Origin: an uncultured Mycoplasmatota bacterium
GTDB taxonomy: Bacteria; Bacillota_I; Bacilli_A; RF39; UBA660
Assembly: GCA_948329525.1 (NCBI GenBank)
Contig: CAOJBM010000007.1
Coordinates: 1-37,270 of the forward strand
Direction of reading: 5' to 3'
Length of the DNA: 37,270 nt
Part shown: positions 30,422-37,270 of the stretch, piece by piece
Position numbering within the stretch: the stretch's first letter is position 1
Layout: each line of letters opens with the position of its first letter
Made by a program: the position numbers and the translations under genes
The notes under the pieces: generated by a model
The model's input: only the letters and a program-made list of their open reading frames with translations
The model's database searches: none
What the model was told of the DNA's origin: nothing

Positions 30422-31349
30422 AGATGAAAATGGTGTTTGGAGAAGTATATCTGTAAAAGTAGCAGATACATTGCCACTTGGAGCTATTGTTCTTTTTGGA
30501 GGAACAAATGCACCAACTGGTTGGCTAATTTGTGATGGTTCAGCAATTTCAAGGACTACTTATAGTAAGTTATTTTCTGCTATTGGTACAACCTTTGGTG
30601 AAGGTGATGGTAGTACAACTTTCAATCTTCCGAATTACAAAGGCAAAGTTGCAGTTGGTTTGGATCCAGGTGACAAAGATTTTAATGTTTTAGGTAAAAC
30701 AGGCGGAGAAAAGAAACATAAAATAACAAAAGATGAATTACCTAATACTGTTTGGACAACAGAACACGACGAAGGTGCACTTAATGGCTTTACTAACAAC
30801 GATGGAGTTTCTTATGGAATAAGTGCCTTGTCTCCAAAAATGGGGCAAGCAATGAATATTATACAACCTTATTTAGTATCAAATTATATTATAAAAGCAA
30901 AACAAAATGTGGTTAGTGTTAATACTGATACTAGTGTTAATAATTCAACAAATATTATAGATATAACACAATCGCAAAATGGAAGATATATTACTTCTAA
31001 AATACCATTTAATACAGAAGGAATTTTATTTTTCATTTTTCAAGCTGTAGGAAATTGGACTAATCACGTGTGCCAAATAGCATTTTTTGATAGAACTAAT
31101 AAAAATATTACAATAATTGGAAATTGGGAAGATAGTAATAATACATTTTTATACAATTCTATATTTGAGATAGTAAATGGAAATCAAATTCGTGTAAAAA
31201 AATATTCTCAAGGAAATGATATAACGTTAAATAATTTTACTAATGCAACTGATTCCAATTATGGCGCAATTAGACCAAACAAAATTTATGCAGTAACAAC
31301 AAGAAAAGATTTATTAAATGAATTACAGAAAAATATGAAAGGAAATTAA
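30411..31349 (+). CDS. Tail collar-domain fibre protein
   Basis: 312 residues from ATG 30411 (GAAGGTGG upstream; GTG 30399 possible). The tail-collar domain is clear: LPLGAIVLFGGTNAPTGWLICDGSAISR, then YSKLFSAIGTTFGEGDGSTTFNLPNYKGKVAVG, and its end IQPYLVSNYIIKA (about 160-172). Residues 173-312 are beta-rich, with the C-terminal segment likely a second receptor-contacting domain. Collar domains sit on short fibres and often bind surface glycans. Confidence 0.85.
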   Translation: MKYKDENGVWRSISVKVADTLPLGAIVLFGGTNAPTGWLICDGSAISRTTYSKLFSAIGTTFGEGDGSTTFNLPNYKGKVAVGLDPGDKDFNVLGKTGGEKKHKITKDELPNTVWTTEHDEGALNGFTNNDGVSYGISALSPKMGQAMNIIQPYLVSNYIIKAKQNVVSVNTDTSVNNSTNIIDITQSQNGRYITSKIPFNTEGILFFIFQAVGNWTNHVCQIAFFDRTNKNITIIGNWEDSNNTFLYNSIFEIVNGNQIRVKKYSQGNDITLNNFTNATDSNYGAIRPNKIYAVTTRKDLLNELQKNMKGN

Positions 31350-31354
31350 TAGAA

Positions 31355-31570
31355 ATGGAATCAATTATAGTTGCTCTTGTTAGTGGTGGAGTTACTTTGT
31401 TAGGAGTATTAATAAGTAATAGTAAAAGTCAAGCAGTAACAGAGACAAAGATAGAAGAACTAACTAGAGAAGTTAGAGAACATAATAATTTTGCTCAAAG
31501 AGTACCAGTTTTAGAAGAACATATGAAAAGAGTAGATGCAAGATTAGATAAATTAGAAAAGAGGAATTAG
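31355..31570 (+). CDS. XhlA-like holin-associated membrane protein
   Basis: 71 residues: a transmembrane helix (IIVALVSGGVTLLGVLI) followed by a charged coiled coil (ETKIEELTREVREHNNFAQRVPVLEEHMKRVDARLDKLE). The combination matches XhlA/hemolysin-type proteins that pair with a holin. Three genes of the lysis cassette are packed end to end from here. Confidence 0.78.
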   Translation: MESIIVALVSGGVTLLGVLISNSKSQAVTETKIEELTREVREHNNFAQRVPVLEEHMKRVDARLDKLEKRN

Positions 31571-31572
31571 TT

Positions 31573-31761
31573 ATGAAAGAAAAAGCAATACAAGCATTTT
31601 TAAATTTAATTAAAGTAAAATCTATAGTTACATTTGTAACAATTGTAGTTTTTGCTTATTTATCATTTAATGATAGATTAGAAATGGCTACAGTAGTAGC
31701 GATAATTATGATGGTATTCCAAAATTTATTTGGAAAAGACAAAGGAAGTGATAAACAATGA
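31573..31761 (+). CDS. Phage holin
   Basis: 62 residues with one strong and one weaker hydrophobic stretch (KSIVTFVTIVVFAYLSF; MATVVAIIMMVFQNLF) and a lysine-rich tail: a small class II-type holin. It would form membrane lesions that time lysis. It overlaps the endolysin start by 4 nt. Confidence 0.8.
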   Translation: MKEKAIQAFLNLIKVKSIVTFVTIVVFAYLSFNDRLEMATVVAIIMMVFQNLFGKDKGSDKQ

Positions 31762-32507
31762 GATATCCAGTAAATTATATTAATATTACAAACCCATTTA
31801 AAAAAGCTGTTCATTACGGCATTGATTTAGGTTGGGGCAACGAATGTGGTAAAAATCAACCGATTTATGCTATAGATGATGGTGTAGTAATTTACAAATC
31901 AATTCAAACGACAGGTGGTAAAGTACTTCATATTAAGCATGCTAACGGCTTTGTTAGTGAGTATGCACATTTAGACACTTGGGACGTCAATAAAGGCGAT
32001 AGAGTATCTAAAGGACAAAGAATCGGAACTATGGGTTGTACAGGAACAAATGCAAGAGGTAATCATTGTCATTTAGGATTATATAAAGGCATTTCTATTA
32101 ACTATAAAGATTTAAGTAAATTCGTAAATCCAATTGACTATTTAACTAGAACTAGTGAACAAGTAGTAACTGATAAAACGGAAGCTAATTATTTTATTAA
32201 ATATCATAAAGAAGAACCAAAAGTAGAATGGACAATAGGTAACTATGAATTATTAGTCTCTAAAGCAATTAGAACATCACATGAACTTATTGATAATATT
32301 GTTAAAGTTGGTGCTTGTATGTCTAGTGTAAAACCTAATTTAACAAGTGCTAACTCAAATGATGATGCTTTCTATAAAATAGGTACTATAGTTGATATTA
32401 CAGAAATATACGTAGATGAAACAAGTCGTGTTTGGGGCAAGTTACAAAATTGTTGGATAGTTTTATGTAATAAAGATGGAACTCCTCAAGCAAAAAAAGT
32501 GCTATAA
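31758..32507 (+). CDS. Endolysin: M23 peptidase plus SH3b-like domain
   Basis: 249 residues. M23 metallopeptidase domain (about 10-125) with zinc ligands H19 and D23 in HYGIDLG and HCH (103-105), plus H71 in AHLD. After a linker (about 130-165), the C-terminal part (VGACMSSVKPNLTSAN...YKIGTIVDITEIYVDETSRVWGKLQNCWIVLC) is SH3b-like and should bind the wall. It cuts peptidoglycan cross-bridges, which shows that the host has a wall. Expected access through the holin. Confidence 0.88.
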   Translation: MRYPVNYINITNPFKKAVHYGIDLGWGNECGKNQPIYAIDDGVVIYKSIQTTGGKVLHIKHANGFVSEYAHLDTWDVNKGDRVSKGQRIGTMGCTGTNARGNHCHLGLYKGISINYKDLSKFVNPIDYLTRTSEQVVTDKTEANYFIKYHKEEPKVEWTIGNYELLVSKAIRTSHELIDNIVKVGACMSSVKPNLTSANSNDDAFYKIGTIVDITEIYVDETSRVWGKLQNCWIVLCNKDGTPQAKKVL

Positions 32508-32546
32508 TATTTATAGCAGTAATTTTTATTATTGTTAAAATGAAAG

Positions 32547-32580
32547 AAGGTAGTCTGTGGCAGTACAGATTACCTTTTTA
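32547..32580 (+). terminator. Strong terminator of the late operon
   Basis: AAGGTAGTCTGT (32547-32558) pairs with ACAGATTACCTT (32565-32576), 12 bp with one G.U, 6-nt loop, then a U run. It lies 40 nt after the endolysin stop and closes phage transcription. Confidence 0.85.
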
Positions 32581-32585
32581 TATTA

Positions 32586-32609
32586 TTGTGGTGCGAATTG
32601 TGGTGCGAA
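32586..32609. repeat. Tandem 12-bp repeat TTGTGGTGCGAA x2 near the attachment site
   Basis: Two perfect, directly adjacent copies at 32586-32597 and 32598-32609, between the last phage gene and tRNA-Arg. Paired short direct repeats beside a tRNA often serve as arm-type integrase sites; here that is inference. Confidence 0.6.
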
Positions 32610-32634
32610 AAATAAAAACTCCCATAAAAGGGAG
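32608..32634 (-). terminator. Terminator downstream of tRNA-Arg (minus strand)
   Basis: On the minus strand CTCCC (32634-32630), a 6-nt loop and GGGAG (32623-32619) are followed by TTTTTATTTTT. It begins 12 nt past the tRNA 3' end, so if the junction is in the tRNA, the phage supplies the terminator. Confidence 0.75.
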
Positions 32635-32646
32635 GAAATTGCTATA

Positions 32647-32723
32647 TGGTGTCCCCGAGGTGATTCGAACACCTGACCGATCGCTTAGAAGGCGATTGCT
32701 CTATCCAGCTGAGCTACGAGGAC
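32647..32723 (-). tRNA. tRNA-Arg(UCU), likely prophage attachment site
   Basis: 77 nt on the minus strand: acceptor GTCCTCG/CGGGGAC (one G.U), D-arm GCTC/GAGC, anticodon arm ATCGC-CTTCTAA-GCGAT giving anticodon TCT, T-arm AGGTG-TTCGAAT-CACCT, and encoded CCA. Its 3' end points to the phage. tRNA 3' ends are the classic integration targets for tyrosine recombinases. Genes of host character begin just beyond its 5' end. Confidence 0.93.
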
Positions 32724-32762
32724 ATAACTATCAGCGATAGAACAATTATATAACAAATAAAC

Positions 32763-33707
32763 CTAATTTTCAATACTTAATTTATCAATTTCTTCATCAT
32801 TTACTTTTAAAACGACTTCTGAGATACCCATACTATCTTTTAAAGACAATAAAATTGTATATTTTACTTCTTCTGAAATTGTTTTATCGTCAAAATTATC
32901 AAAAATATAAGAATTAAAATTAAGGGAAGCTTTACTTTCTTCAAGTTCATAGCTTAAAAGTTCAACAGAGTTAACCATATAACTTAATAAATTAGGATTA
33001 TAAATAGAGTTTCCTTTTAAATTATTAATAACTATTTCAATTTTATTATTGGGATTATTACTAAATGTTGTTACGGGAACATAATAGTATTGCTCATTAA
33101 ATTTTGAAAGATAATAAATAGTTGTAATTGTACAATCTGATAAAGTATTTAAGTCATATATTTTATTTATACCATAATCTCTTGTTAAATAGTGAGGTAG
33201 TTTCTTATTCGAATTAGGAAGTCTTGTTAAAAGTTCACCATCGACAAAAATCATAATTTTTTTAATACTATTAATTTCAGTAAGAGAATATATGAGTGAC
33301 TCAATAACTGCTTCTTCATCTTGTAGCGTAATACTCTTAAAAGTAGTATCAAAATTAATTTTTAATAAACTTCCATCAAAATCGAGAGATAATACCTTAG
33401 TTCCTTCTGGAATTAAAGCAGAAAAACCATTAGGTATATAATCTTTTTTACTACTATTAATAGTTAAAGATTCAATAATTTCCTTAACTTTTTCTTCGGT
33501 TTCTGTTTCTTTCATAATGATATTAGTTCTTGCAATATAATTATTATTATCCCTTAAATAAATAGGATTTTTGTTAGCTTCAATATACTCGATATTTTGT
33601 TCGTATACCTCAGGGTCACTACCATTAGGGAAAAAGTAGACTAAAGCTATGACAATTAATGCTATAGTTGCTACTAATAATTTTTTTGATATTCTTTTAA
33701 AAAGCAT
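32763..33707 (-). CDS. GerM-domain lipoprotein-like/spore protein (host)
   Basis: 314 residues from ATG 33707 (AGGTGAT upstream). An N-terminal signal anchor (ISKKLLVATIALIVIALVYFF) precedes two GerM-like repeats: the first about 75-160 (SALIPEGTKVLSLDFDGSLLKINFDTTF...EEAVIESLIYSLTEI.SIKKIMIFVDGE), the second about 205-310. GerM of Bacillus is a lipoprotein needed for engulfment and the SpoIIIA channel in sporulation. No lipobox Cys is seen here. First host gene beyond the tRNA. Confidence 0.8.
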   Translation of the reverse strand: MLFKRISKKLLVATIALIVIALVYFFPNGSDPEVYEQNIEYIEANKNPIYLRDNNNYIARTNIIMKETETEEKVKEIIESLTINSSKKDYIPNGFSALIPEGTKVLSLDFDGSLLKINFDTTFKSITLQDEEAVIESLIYSLTEINSIKKIMIFVDGELLTRLPNSNKKLPHYLTRDYGINKIYDLNTLSDCTITTIYYLSKFNEQYYYVPVTTFSNNPNNKIEIVINNLKGNSIYNPNLLSYMVNSVELLSYELEESKASLNFNSYIFDNFDDKTISEEVKYTILLSLKDSMGISEVVLKVNDEEIDKLSIEN

Positions 33708-33742
33708 TATAATCACCTAATTAATTATATTGTGAGAATAAT

Positions 33743-33761
33743 AAAAAAAGACCTAAGGTCT
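33743..33761 (-). terminator. Terminator of the XRE regulator gene
   Basis: AGACC (33749-33753)/GGTCT (33757-33761), 3-nt loop; on the minus strand a U7 run follows (33749-33743). It lies 20 nt past the XRE stop. Confidence 0.65.
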
Positions 33762-33780
33762 AAATTTTAATTTATAAAAT

Positions 33781-34119
33781 TTACTTACTATTAAGTCCAT
33801 CAATATATGCTTCTGTTTTATCTTTATCATTTGCAGATAATTTATTTATTTTCGTTAATAACTCAAAATCTCTTTGATTTATATTATTTGGTTTTATTTG
33901 TTCGATGGGTAAATCATATATAGTACGACATAAGATATAATCAATATTAGTATTAAAATATTCAGCTAATTTAATAAGTATTTCTGTACTAGGAACAATT
34001 TTATTTCTCTCATATGAGCTAATTGTTTCTTGCGAAAGCCCTATATCCATAGCTAATTTCAATTGATAAATATCTTTTTTTGTTCGAAGTTTTTTGATAT
34101 TATTTTTTATTCCTGTCAT
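33781..34119 (-). CDS. XRE-family transcriptional regulator (host)
   Basis: 112 residues from ATG 34119 (AAGGAGTG upstream). The helix-turn-helix domain spans 3-60: NIKKLRTKKDIYQLKLAMDIGLSQETISSYERNKIVPSTEILIKLAEYF. The C-terminal part (LLTKINKLSANDKDKTEAYIDGL) is a short dimerisation helix. A divergent gene and an 8-bp inverted repeat (34168-34190) lie upstream, so local autoregulation is likely. It is on the chromosome side of the tRNA and is probably not the prophage repressor. Confidence 0.85.
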   Translation of the reverse strand: MTGIKNNIKKLRTKKDIYQLKLAMDIGLSQETISSYERNKIVPSTEILIKLAEYFNTNIDYILCRTIYDLPIEQIKPNNINQRDFELLTKINKLSANDKDKTEAYIDGLNSK

Positions 34120-34167
34120 ACAATCACTCCTTGTATTAATTTTAATAAAAACCATATCATTCAATAG

Positions 34168-34190
34168 TATTTACAATACGTGTGTAAATA
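34168..34190. promoter_or_regulatory. Candidate XRE operator
   Basis: Perfect inverted repeat TATTTACA (34168-34175)/TGTAAATA (34183-34190), 7 bp apart, in the divergent intergenic region between the XRE gene and the 34267 gene. Confidence 0.45.
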
Positions 34191-34266
34191 ATTAAAAATT
34201 GTATATATTTTTTCTTTTTGTCATTATATAATAAATTTAAGATAACTAGAAGGAGTTGGTAGTTTG

Positions 34267-34749
34267 ATGAGAAAGGTAAGAAAGTTGTTAATGTTAGGAT
34301 TGTTTATGATGTTACTACCATTAATAGTAAATGCAAAAGAGTTAAGTAGTTTGAAAGTAAGGGGAATAAAAGAGGAATTAAGTACAAAAAATAATTGGAA
34401 CTTAACTTATGTATCTCCAAGGGATTCAATGGTTGTTGATGCTATACCTAATAATAGTTCTTATAGTGTAGAAGGCGTAGGAAGAATTCCTTTACAAGAA
34501 GGAGCTAATACTCATGTAGTAATTGTTAAGGATAATAGTGGCAATGAGATAGAAAAATATGTTTTAAATGTATCTTTTTCCCATAGTAGAAGTACTATTT
34601 CTAATAATACTTTTGATAATCTTGGTGACGGAAAAGTTCCAACTAATCCTAGTACAGGATACTTTATAAATTTTCCAATAGTAATTGTTTTTTGTATTTC
34701 TTTCGGACTTATCTTATTTTCAAAAAAGAAAAAAATATATAAAATCTAA
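34267..34749 (+). CDS. Secreted/membrane-anchored Cadherin-like beta-sandwich protein
   Basis: 160 residues. Signal peptide (VRKLLMLGLFMMLLPLIVNA), then one beta-sandwich domain: LSSLKVRGIKEELS, ...VVDAIPNNSSYSVEGVGRIPLQEGANTHVVIVKDNSGNEIEKYVLNV, the typical Cadherin-like (Cadherin_5/BIG-type) repeat, then a linker (KVPTNPSTG) and a C-terminal membrane helix with KKKK outside. Located at the surface, attached by its C-terminus. AAGGAG lies upstream; ATG 34267 is chosen over TTG 34264. Confidence 0.72.
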   Translation: MRKVRKLLMLGLFMMLLPLIVNAKELSSLKVRGIKEELSTKNNWNLTYVSPRDSMVVDAIPNNSSYSVEGVGRIPLQEGANTHVVIVKDNSGNEIEKYVLNVSFSHSRSTISNNTFDNLGDGKVPTNPSTGYFINFPIVIVFCISFGLILFSKKKKIYKI

Positions 34750-34754
34750 AACTT

Positions 34755-34782
34755 AAAAGAGTGCTTATTATAGCGCTCTTTT
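34755..34782. terminator. Bidirectional terminator
   Basis: AAAAGAGTGC (34755-34764)/GCGCTCTTTT (34773-34782), 8-nt loop, between convergent genes; the stem touches the stop codon of the GerE-like gene. Confidence 0.75.
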
Positions 34783-34987
34783 ATAAAATAATCTCATTTA
34801 ATTTAAGCAGTTCAATTATTGCTTGACTTCTTCCTTTAACTCCTAGTTTTTGTATTACATTTGATATATGATTTCTGACTGTTTTTTCACTTATTCCTAA
34901 AATATTTGCAATATCCTTTGTGGTATTATTCTTAATCAAATAAGTAAATATTTCTTTTTCTCTTTGTGTTAGTATGCTATTTCCCAT
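34781..34987 (-). CDS. GerE-like LuxR-type HTH regulator (host sporulation)
   Basis: 68 residues, all one LuxR/GerE-type HTH domain: LTQREKEIFTYLIKNNTTKDIANILGISEKTVRNHISNVIQKLGVKGRSQAIIELLKL. Bacillus GerE is 74 residues and is likewise only the DNA-binding domain; it controls late mother-cell genes with sigma-K. Neighbouring sporulation genes support a GerE-like role; other short LuxR-type regulators cannot be excluded. A sigma-K-like promoter stands upstream. Confidence 0.8.
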   Translation of the reverse strand: MGNSILTQREKEIFTYLIKNNTTKDIANILGISEKTVRNHISNVIQKLGVKGRSQAIIELLKLNEIIL

Positions 34988-35023
34988 AACTTTGACTCAC
35001 TTTCTTTTTATAATCTTCTATTA

Positions 35024-35050
35024 CATACTATGAATAGAAAAAACTTTTGT
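35024..35050 (-). promoter_or_regulatory. Sigma-K-like promoter before the GerE-like gene
   Basis: Read leftward: AC (35050-35049), 16 bp, CATAGTATG (35032-35024), close to the sigma-K consensus AC-N16-CATAnnnTA (last base G for A). It lies 37 nt upstream of the start codon and overlaps the preceding terminator. Confidence 0.4.
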
Positions 35051-35062
35051 GAGTGCAAAAGT
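35038..35062 (-). terminator. Terminator of the SpoIIIAH-like gene
   Basis: ACTTTTG (35043-35049)/CAAAAGT (35056-35062), 6-nt loop; on the minus strand U6 follows (35043-35038). It abuts the SpoIIIAH-like stop codon. Confidence 0.7.
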
Positions 35063-35557
35063 CTATTGAAATTTAACCGTTATATATTTTGAAGTATCAT
35101 ATTCCTCTTGGATTCTTCTCATAACTTTATTAGCTATTTCTTTATTATGTTCTTTATTTTCAATAATAACACTTATTTGGTCATCGTTTATTTTAATAAA
35201 TGAATTATAACCAAACTCCTTTAGTAATATATCTTCTAAAGCTTCTTCTTTCCCCTTAATACTATTTAATGCTACTAAACTTTCATAAGCATCGTTTTTT
35301 TCATTAGCAGTTTTTGTTTCATCTAATAATATTGTTTGTAAGCTTTCCATATTTTTTAGCATTTCTTCATCAGCACTAATCCGAAGTGCCACAAGTTCTG
35401 TACTTTCGCTGACTGTTGTTAATACTTTATTTTCTTCTTTAACAGTATTTTCTATTTCCTTTAAAGAAGAATTATCTGGCATTGCTATATAATAGACAGC
35501 TAATACTACAATTAAAGTAAATAATGTAATGTACCACAAATTCTGTTTGTTTATCAT
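35063..35557 (-). CDS. spoIIIAH: SpoIIIAH-like stage III sporulation protein (host)
   Basis: 164 residues: a single N-terminal membrane helix (NLWYITLFTLIVVLAVYYIAM), an acidic helical linker (ISADEEMLKNMESLQTILLDETKTANEKNDAYESLVAL) and a C-terminal ring-forming (EscJ/FliF-like) domain (LEDILLKEFGYNSFIKINDDQISVIIENKEHNKEIANKVMRRI). The DE..R/M...L...K TANEKN.AY spacing is characteristic. SpoIIIAH binds forespore SpoIIQ and forms part of the feeding channel. GGAGG upstream. Here it stands alone, not in a visible spoIIIA operon. Confidence 0.82.
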   Translation of the reverse strand: MINKQNLWYITLFTLIVVLAVYYIAMPDNSSLKEIENTVKEENKVLTTVSESTELVALRISADEEMLKNMESLQTILLDETKTANEKNDAYESLVALNSIKGKEEALEDILLKEFGYNSFIKINDDQISVIIENKEHNKEIANKVMRRIQEEYDTSKYITVKFQ

Positions 35558-35661
35558 TAAGAACCCTCCATAATCTAATATATAATACTATTTGACATCA
35601 AAAAATATACTAATTATTTACATTATTTTAAAAATAGGATATTATTTTATTAGGTGAGTTT

Positions 35662-36075
35662 ATGAAAAAAGCGTTTAAAATAATGATGTTTTTCCTATTT
35701 AGTTTTCTAATATATACAAATAATGTTTTGGCAACATCAGCAGAGATTGCTTTATGTGAAGACGAAAATGTCTTAAAAGTTTTTCAAATAGGTGGTTATT
35801 TACTTCTTGTTGCAAAGATATTAATTCCTATTTTATTAATAATATTTGGATGTGTAGATATGTTTAAAGCTGTTGTTGGTGATAGTGAAGCTTTGAAAAA
35901 ACAAATTCCTATGTTTATAAAACAATGTATTGCAGCTGTAGTAGTATTTTTAATTCCGACTATTGTTGAATTTGCTTTTACTTTAATTCCTGATGGGGAT
36001 AAATCATTAGAAAAATATGAAGCTTGTAAAGTATGTTTATTTGAGCCAGGTAGTTCATCATGTAAGGCAGAGTAG
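35662..36075 (+). CDS. Two-pass membrane protein, VirB2/TrbC-like
   Basis: 137 residues: a signal-like N-terminus (IMMFFLFSFLIYTNNVLATSA), then two hydrophobic helices (FQIGGYLLLVAKILIPILLIIFGCVDMFKAV; IKQCIAAVVVFLIPTIVEFAFTLI) separated by a short charged loop: pilin-like VirB2/TrbC topology. The tail has three cysteines. Similar proteins are common in AT-rich gut Firmicutes without a known function. AGGTGA precedes the ATG. Confidence 0.65.
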   Translation: MKKAFKIMMFFLFSFLIYTNNVLATSAEIALCEDENVLKVFQIGGYLLLVAKILIPILLIIFGCVDMFKAVVGDSEALKKQIPMFIKQCIAAVVVFLIPTIVEFAFTLIPDGDKSLEKYEACKVCLFEPGSSSCKAE

Positions 36076-36084
36076 GTGAATAAT

Positions 36085-36810
36085 ATGAACTTTAATTTAA
36101 CAAACGTTTTTTTAACTTTTATTATATATAGTTTTTTTGGTTATATTTTAGAAATAATTGTTTGTAGTCTTAGTTATAAGAAAATCGTTAATAGAGGTTT
36201 TTTATTTGGACCTTGGTGTCCAATCTATGGTGTTGGAGCTCTTTTAATATTACTTACTTTATTAAGATATAAATACAATGTAGCTTTAGTCTTTATATTT
36301 GGAGTTTTAATAACGACAACTATTGAATATTATACAAGTTATATATTGGAAAAAATATTTCATAATAAATGGTGGGATTATAGTAACCGAAAAGATAGTA
36401 TAAATGGGCGTATTTGTATTGGAAATATGGTTGGATTTGGTATTGGATCTGTAGCAATTATTTATGTTGCAGAGCCCCTTATTTTATCTTTTTTAGGTTT
36501 ATTTCATCGATATGTTTTAAATATCTTAGCGATTATTTTAGCTCTTATTTTTATTGCTGATTGTATTTATTCCTTTATTATAGCTTATGCTTTAAGAAAT
36601 AGAATAATTATTGCTGAAGAATTAAAAACTGAAAAAATTAAAATGTTACCAGCTTTAATAAAAGATAAAATTAAGTATATAAATATTAAAAGAATCAGAT
36701 ACTTTAAAGCTTTTCCTAATCTTAAGAAAAAATATAATTTTGAATTAGGAGAAATAAAAAATTGGTTAGAAGAAAATTCTAAGAAAAAGAAAAGTTCGAA
36801 AAAAGATTAA
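36085..36810 (+). CDS. Putative ABC transporter permease, CmpB-type (PF06541-like)
   Basis: 241 residues from ATG 36085 (AGGTGA upstream; GTG 36076 possible). At least five membrane helices plus family landmarks: FFGYILEIIVCSL, NRGFLFGPWCPIYGVGAL, YYTSYILEKIF..KWWDYS and NGRICIGNMVGFGIG. The C-terminal ~60 residues are a lysine-rich cytoplasmic tail. No ATPase gene is adjacent. The substrate is unknown. The stop lies in the following bidirectional terminator. Confidence 0.8.
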   Translation: MNFNLTNVFLTFIIYSFFGYILEIIVCSLSYKKIVNRGFLFGPWCPIYGVGALLILLTLLRYKYNVALVFIFGVLITTTIEYYTSYILEKIFHNKWWDYSNRKDSINGRICIGNMVGFGIGSVAIIYVAEPLILSFLGLFHRYVLNILAIILALIFIADCIYSFIIAYALRNRIIIAEELKTEKIKMLPALIKDKIKYINIKRIRYFKAFPNLKKKYNFELGEIKNWLEENSKKKKSSKKD

Positions 36811-36824
36811 TTCGAGCTTTTATT
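36790..36824. terminator. Bidirectional terminator between convergent genes
   Basis: AAAAGTTCGAA (36790-36800)/TTCGAGCTTTT (36811-36821), one G.U pair, 10-nt loop; it overlaps both neighbouring gene ends. Confidence 0.68.
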
Positions 36825-37026
36825 TTGCTAGAATATTTTCTTCTTTTTTGCTGCTTTCTTCTTCTTCTATTTCTTCTAAAGCATACTCACATGCTTGAAT
36901 TACAAATCTTGAAAAAGTTACTTCTGTTCCTTCTAAAACTTTTTCTATATTTTTAATTAATGGTAATGGAAATCTGATTGTTTTGTTTTCTGTTTCCTTC
37001 CTTGCTTTATCTAATTTAAAAGACAT
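36820..37026 (-). CDS. Ribbon-helix-helix protein (host)
   Basis: 68 residues: strand NKTIRFPLPLIKNIEKVLEGTEVTFSRFVIQACEYALEEI is a standard RHH unit (strand, helix A, turn with T-F-S, helix B), followed by an acidic tail (EEEESSKKEENILAK). GGGAGTG precedes ATG 37026. Likely a small DNA-binding regulator or antitoxin-type protein; no toxin gene is adjacent. Confidence 0.75.
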   Translation of the reverse strand: MSFKLDKARKETENKTIRFPLPLIKNIEKVLEGTEVTFSRFVIQACEYALEEIEEEESSKKEENILAK

Positions 37027-37072
37027 GCCATCACTCCCTGCAAAAATTGTAAATCATTTTTATATTTAAAAA

Positions 37073-37093
37073 AGCATTGCAAAATGCAATGCT
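37073..37093. terminator. 9-bp hairpin, minus-strand terminator or operator
   Basis: AGCATTGCA (37073-37081)/TGCAATGCT (37085-37093) with AAA between; read leftward a U6 run follows. No minus-strand gene starts to its right in the window, so an operator for the RHH gene is an alternative. Confidence 0.5.
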
Positions 37094-37149
37094 GAAAAAT
37101 GCTAAATGGGTATGATAGACTTTTGTTAATAAAAGAAAGAGGTATATAA

Positions 37150-37270
37150 GTGAAAATAGAAGTAAAAGAAAAGAAGAATAAGAAAATAGTCATAGGACTA
37201 GTAATAATGATTACCTTATCTATTATGGTCGTAATAGGAGTAAGTTATGCCTATTGGCAAGTAACAAAAA
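37150..37270 (+). CDS. Secreted/anchored protein, 3' partial
   Basis: Starts at GTG 37150 with AAGAGG upstream and runs off the window. The 40 visible residues are a basic start (MKIEVKEKKNKKI) and a hydrophobic signal segment (VIGLVIMITLSIMVVIGVSYA) followed by YWQVTK. This ending recalls the TasA/camelysin-type signal peptides (GVSYAYW/GATYAYF), so the mature protein is probably a surface or matrix protein. Confidence 0.6.
   Translation, partial: MKIEVKEKKNKKIVIGLVIMITLSIMVVIGVSYAYWQVTK

Noticed and set aside
32540-32740. Plus-strand ORF of 66 aa across the tRNA-Arg region (contains VPEVIRTPDRSLRRRLLYPAELRG)
   Set aside because: This is the well-known false protein read from the antisense of a tRNA-Arg gene; the tRNA and two terminators explain the sequence.

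Overview
The window is the right-hand part of a siphovirus prophage (about 1 to 32.6 kb) joined to chromosome of a very AT-rich, endospore-forming Firmicute (about 32.6 to 37.3 kb). The standard code fits: TAA, TAG and TGA all end genes. The host stretch has GerM-like, GerE-like and SpoIIIAH-like genes, and the phage lysin is a peptidoglycan-directed M23 enzyme, so the host is a walled sporulator, probably an uncultured gut Bacilli/Clostridia lineage (inference). The prophage's left end lies outside the window.

Layout. (1) 1-6757, plus strand: tightly packed early/accessory genes, mostly small proteins with no known function, but including a macro-domain protein, an Rnl2-like RNA ligase, a tyrosine recombinase with its own promoter, a Zn-finger protein and a ribbon-helix-helix (RHH) protein. 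(2) 6895-7011: a promoter, an 18-bp palindrome and a short two-hairpin RNA. (3) 7123-9824, minus strand: an operon of small phage proteins headed by a 57-aa RHH-like protein. Two strong minus-strand promoters here carry the same 12-bp operator in their spacers, and a plus-strand small RNA runs antisense to the operon leader. (4) 9880-10536: an almost pure A/T spacer with an 18-bp perfect inverted repeat. (5) 10537-11598: a good promoter, then about 950 nt of non-coding, hairpin-rich and relatively GC-rich sequence abutting a tRNA-Gln-like gene; this looks like a giant ornate phage RNA of the GOLLD/ROOL kind. (6) 11650-12544: a small basic protein, a zinc-ribbon protein and a RecU-like resolvase. 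(7) 12564-31349: the morphogenesis operon in canonical order: terS, terL, SPP1-like portal, [tRNA-Ser], scaffold, major capsid, connectors, major tail protein, frameshifted tail chaperones, tape measure, distal tail, S74-chaperone tail protein, fibre proteins. (8) 31355-32507: two holin-type proteins and an M23-SH3b endolysin, then a strong terminator. (9) 32586-32723: tandem 12-bp repeats, a terminator and host tRNA-Arg(UCU), whose 3' end faces the phage and is the likely attachment site. (10) 32763-37270: host genes.

How it works together. Four sites share the form TTGACA/TTGCTT-N17-TAGTATCT. They precede the giant RNA, a short terminated leader, terS and portal, and look like one late-promoter family; the terminated leader resembles lambda pR'-tR'. 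Inside the virion operon, expression seems tuned by RNA: a tRNA-Ser with the unusual anticodon ACU embedded between portal and scaffold, an H-type pseudoknot before scaffold, hairpins containing the Shine-Dalgarno sequence before the major capsid and major tail genes, an A_AAA_AAC slippery site in the tail chaperones, and a portal gene that seems to start at AUA. The giant RNA, the orphan two-hairpin RNA, and the macro-domain and RNA-ligase genes are the best candidates for poorly described biology.
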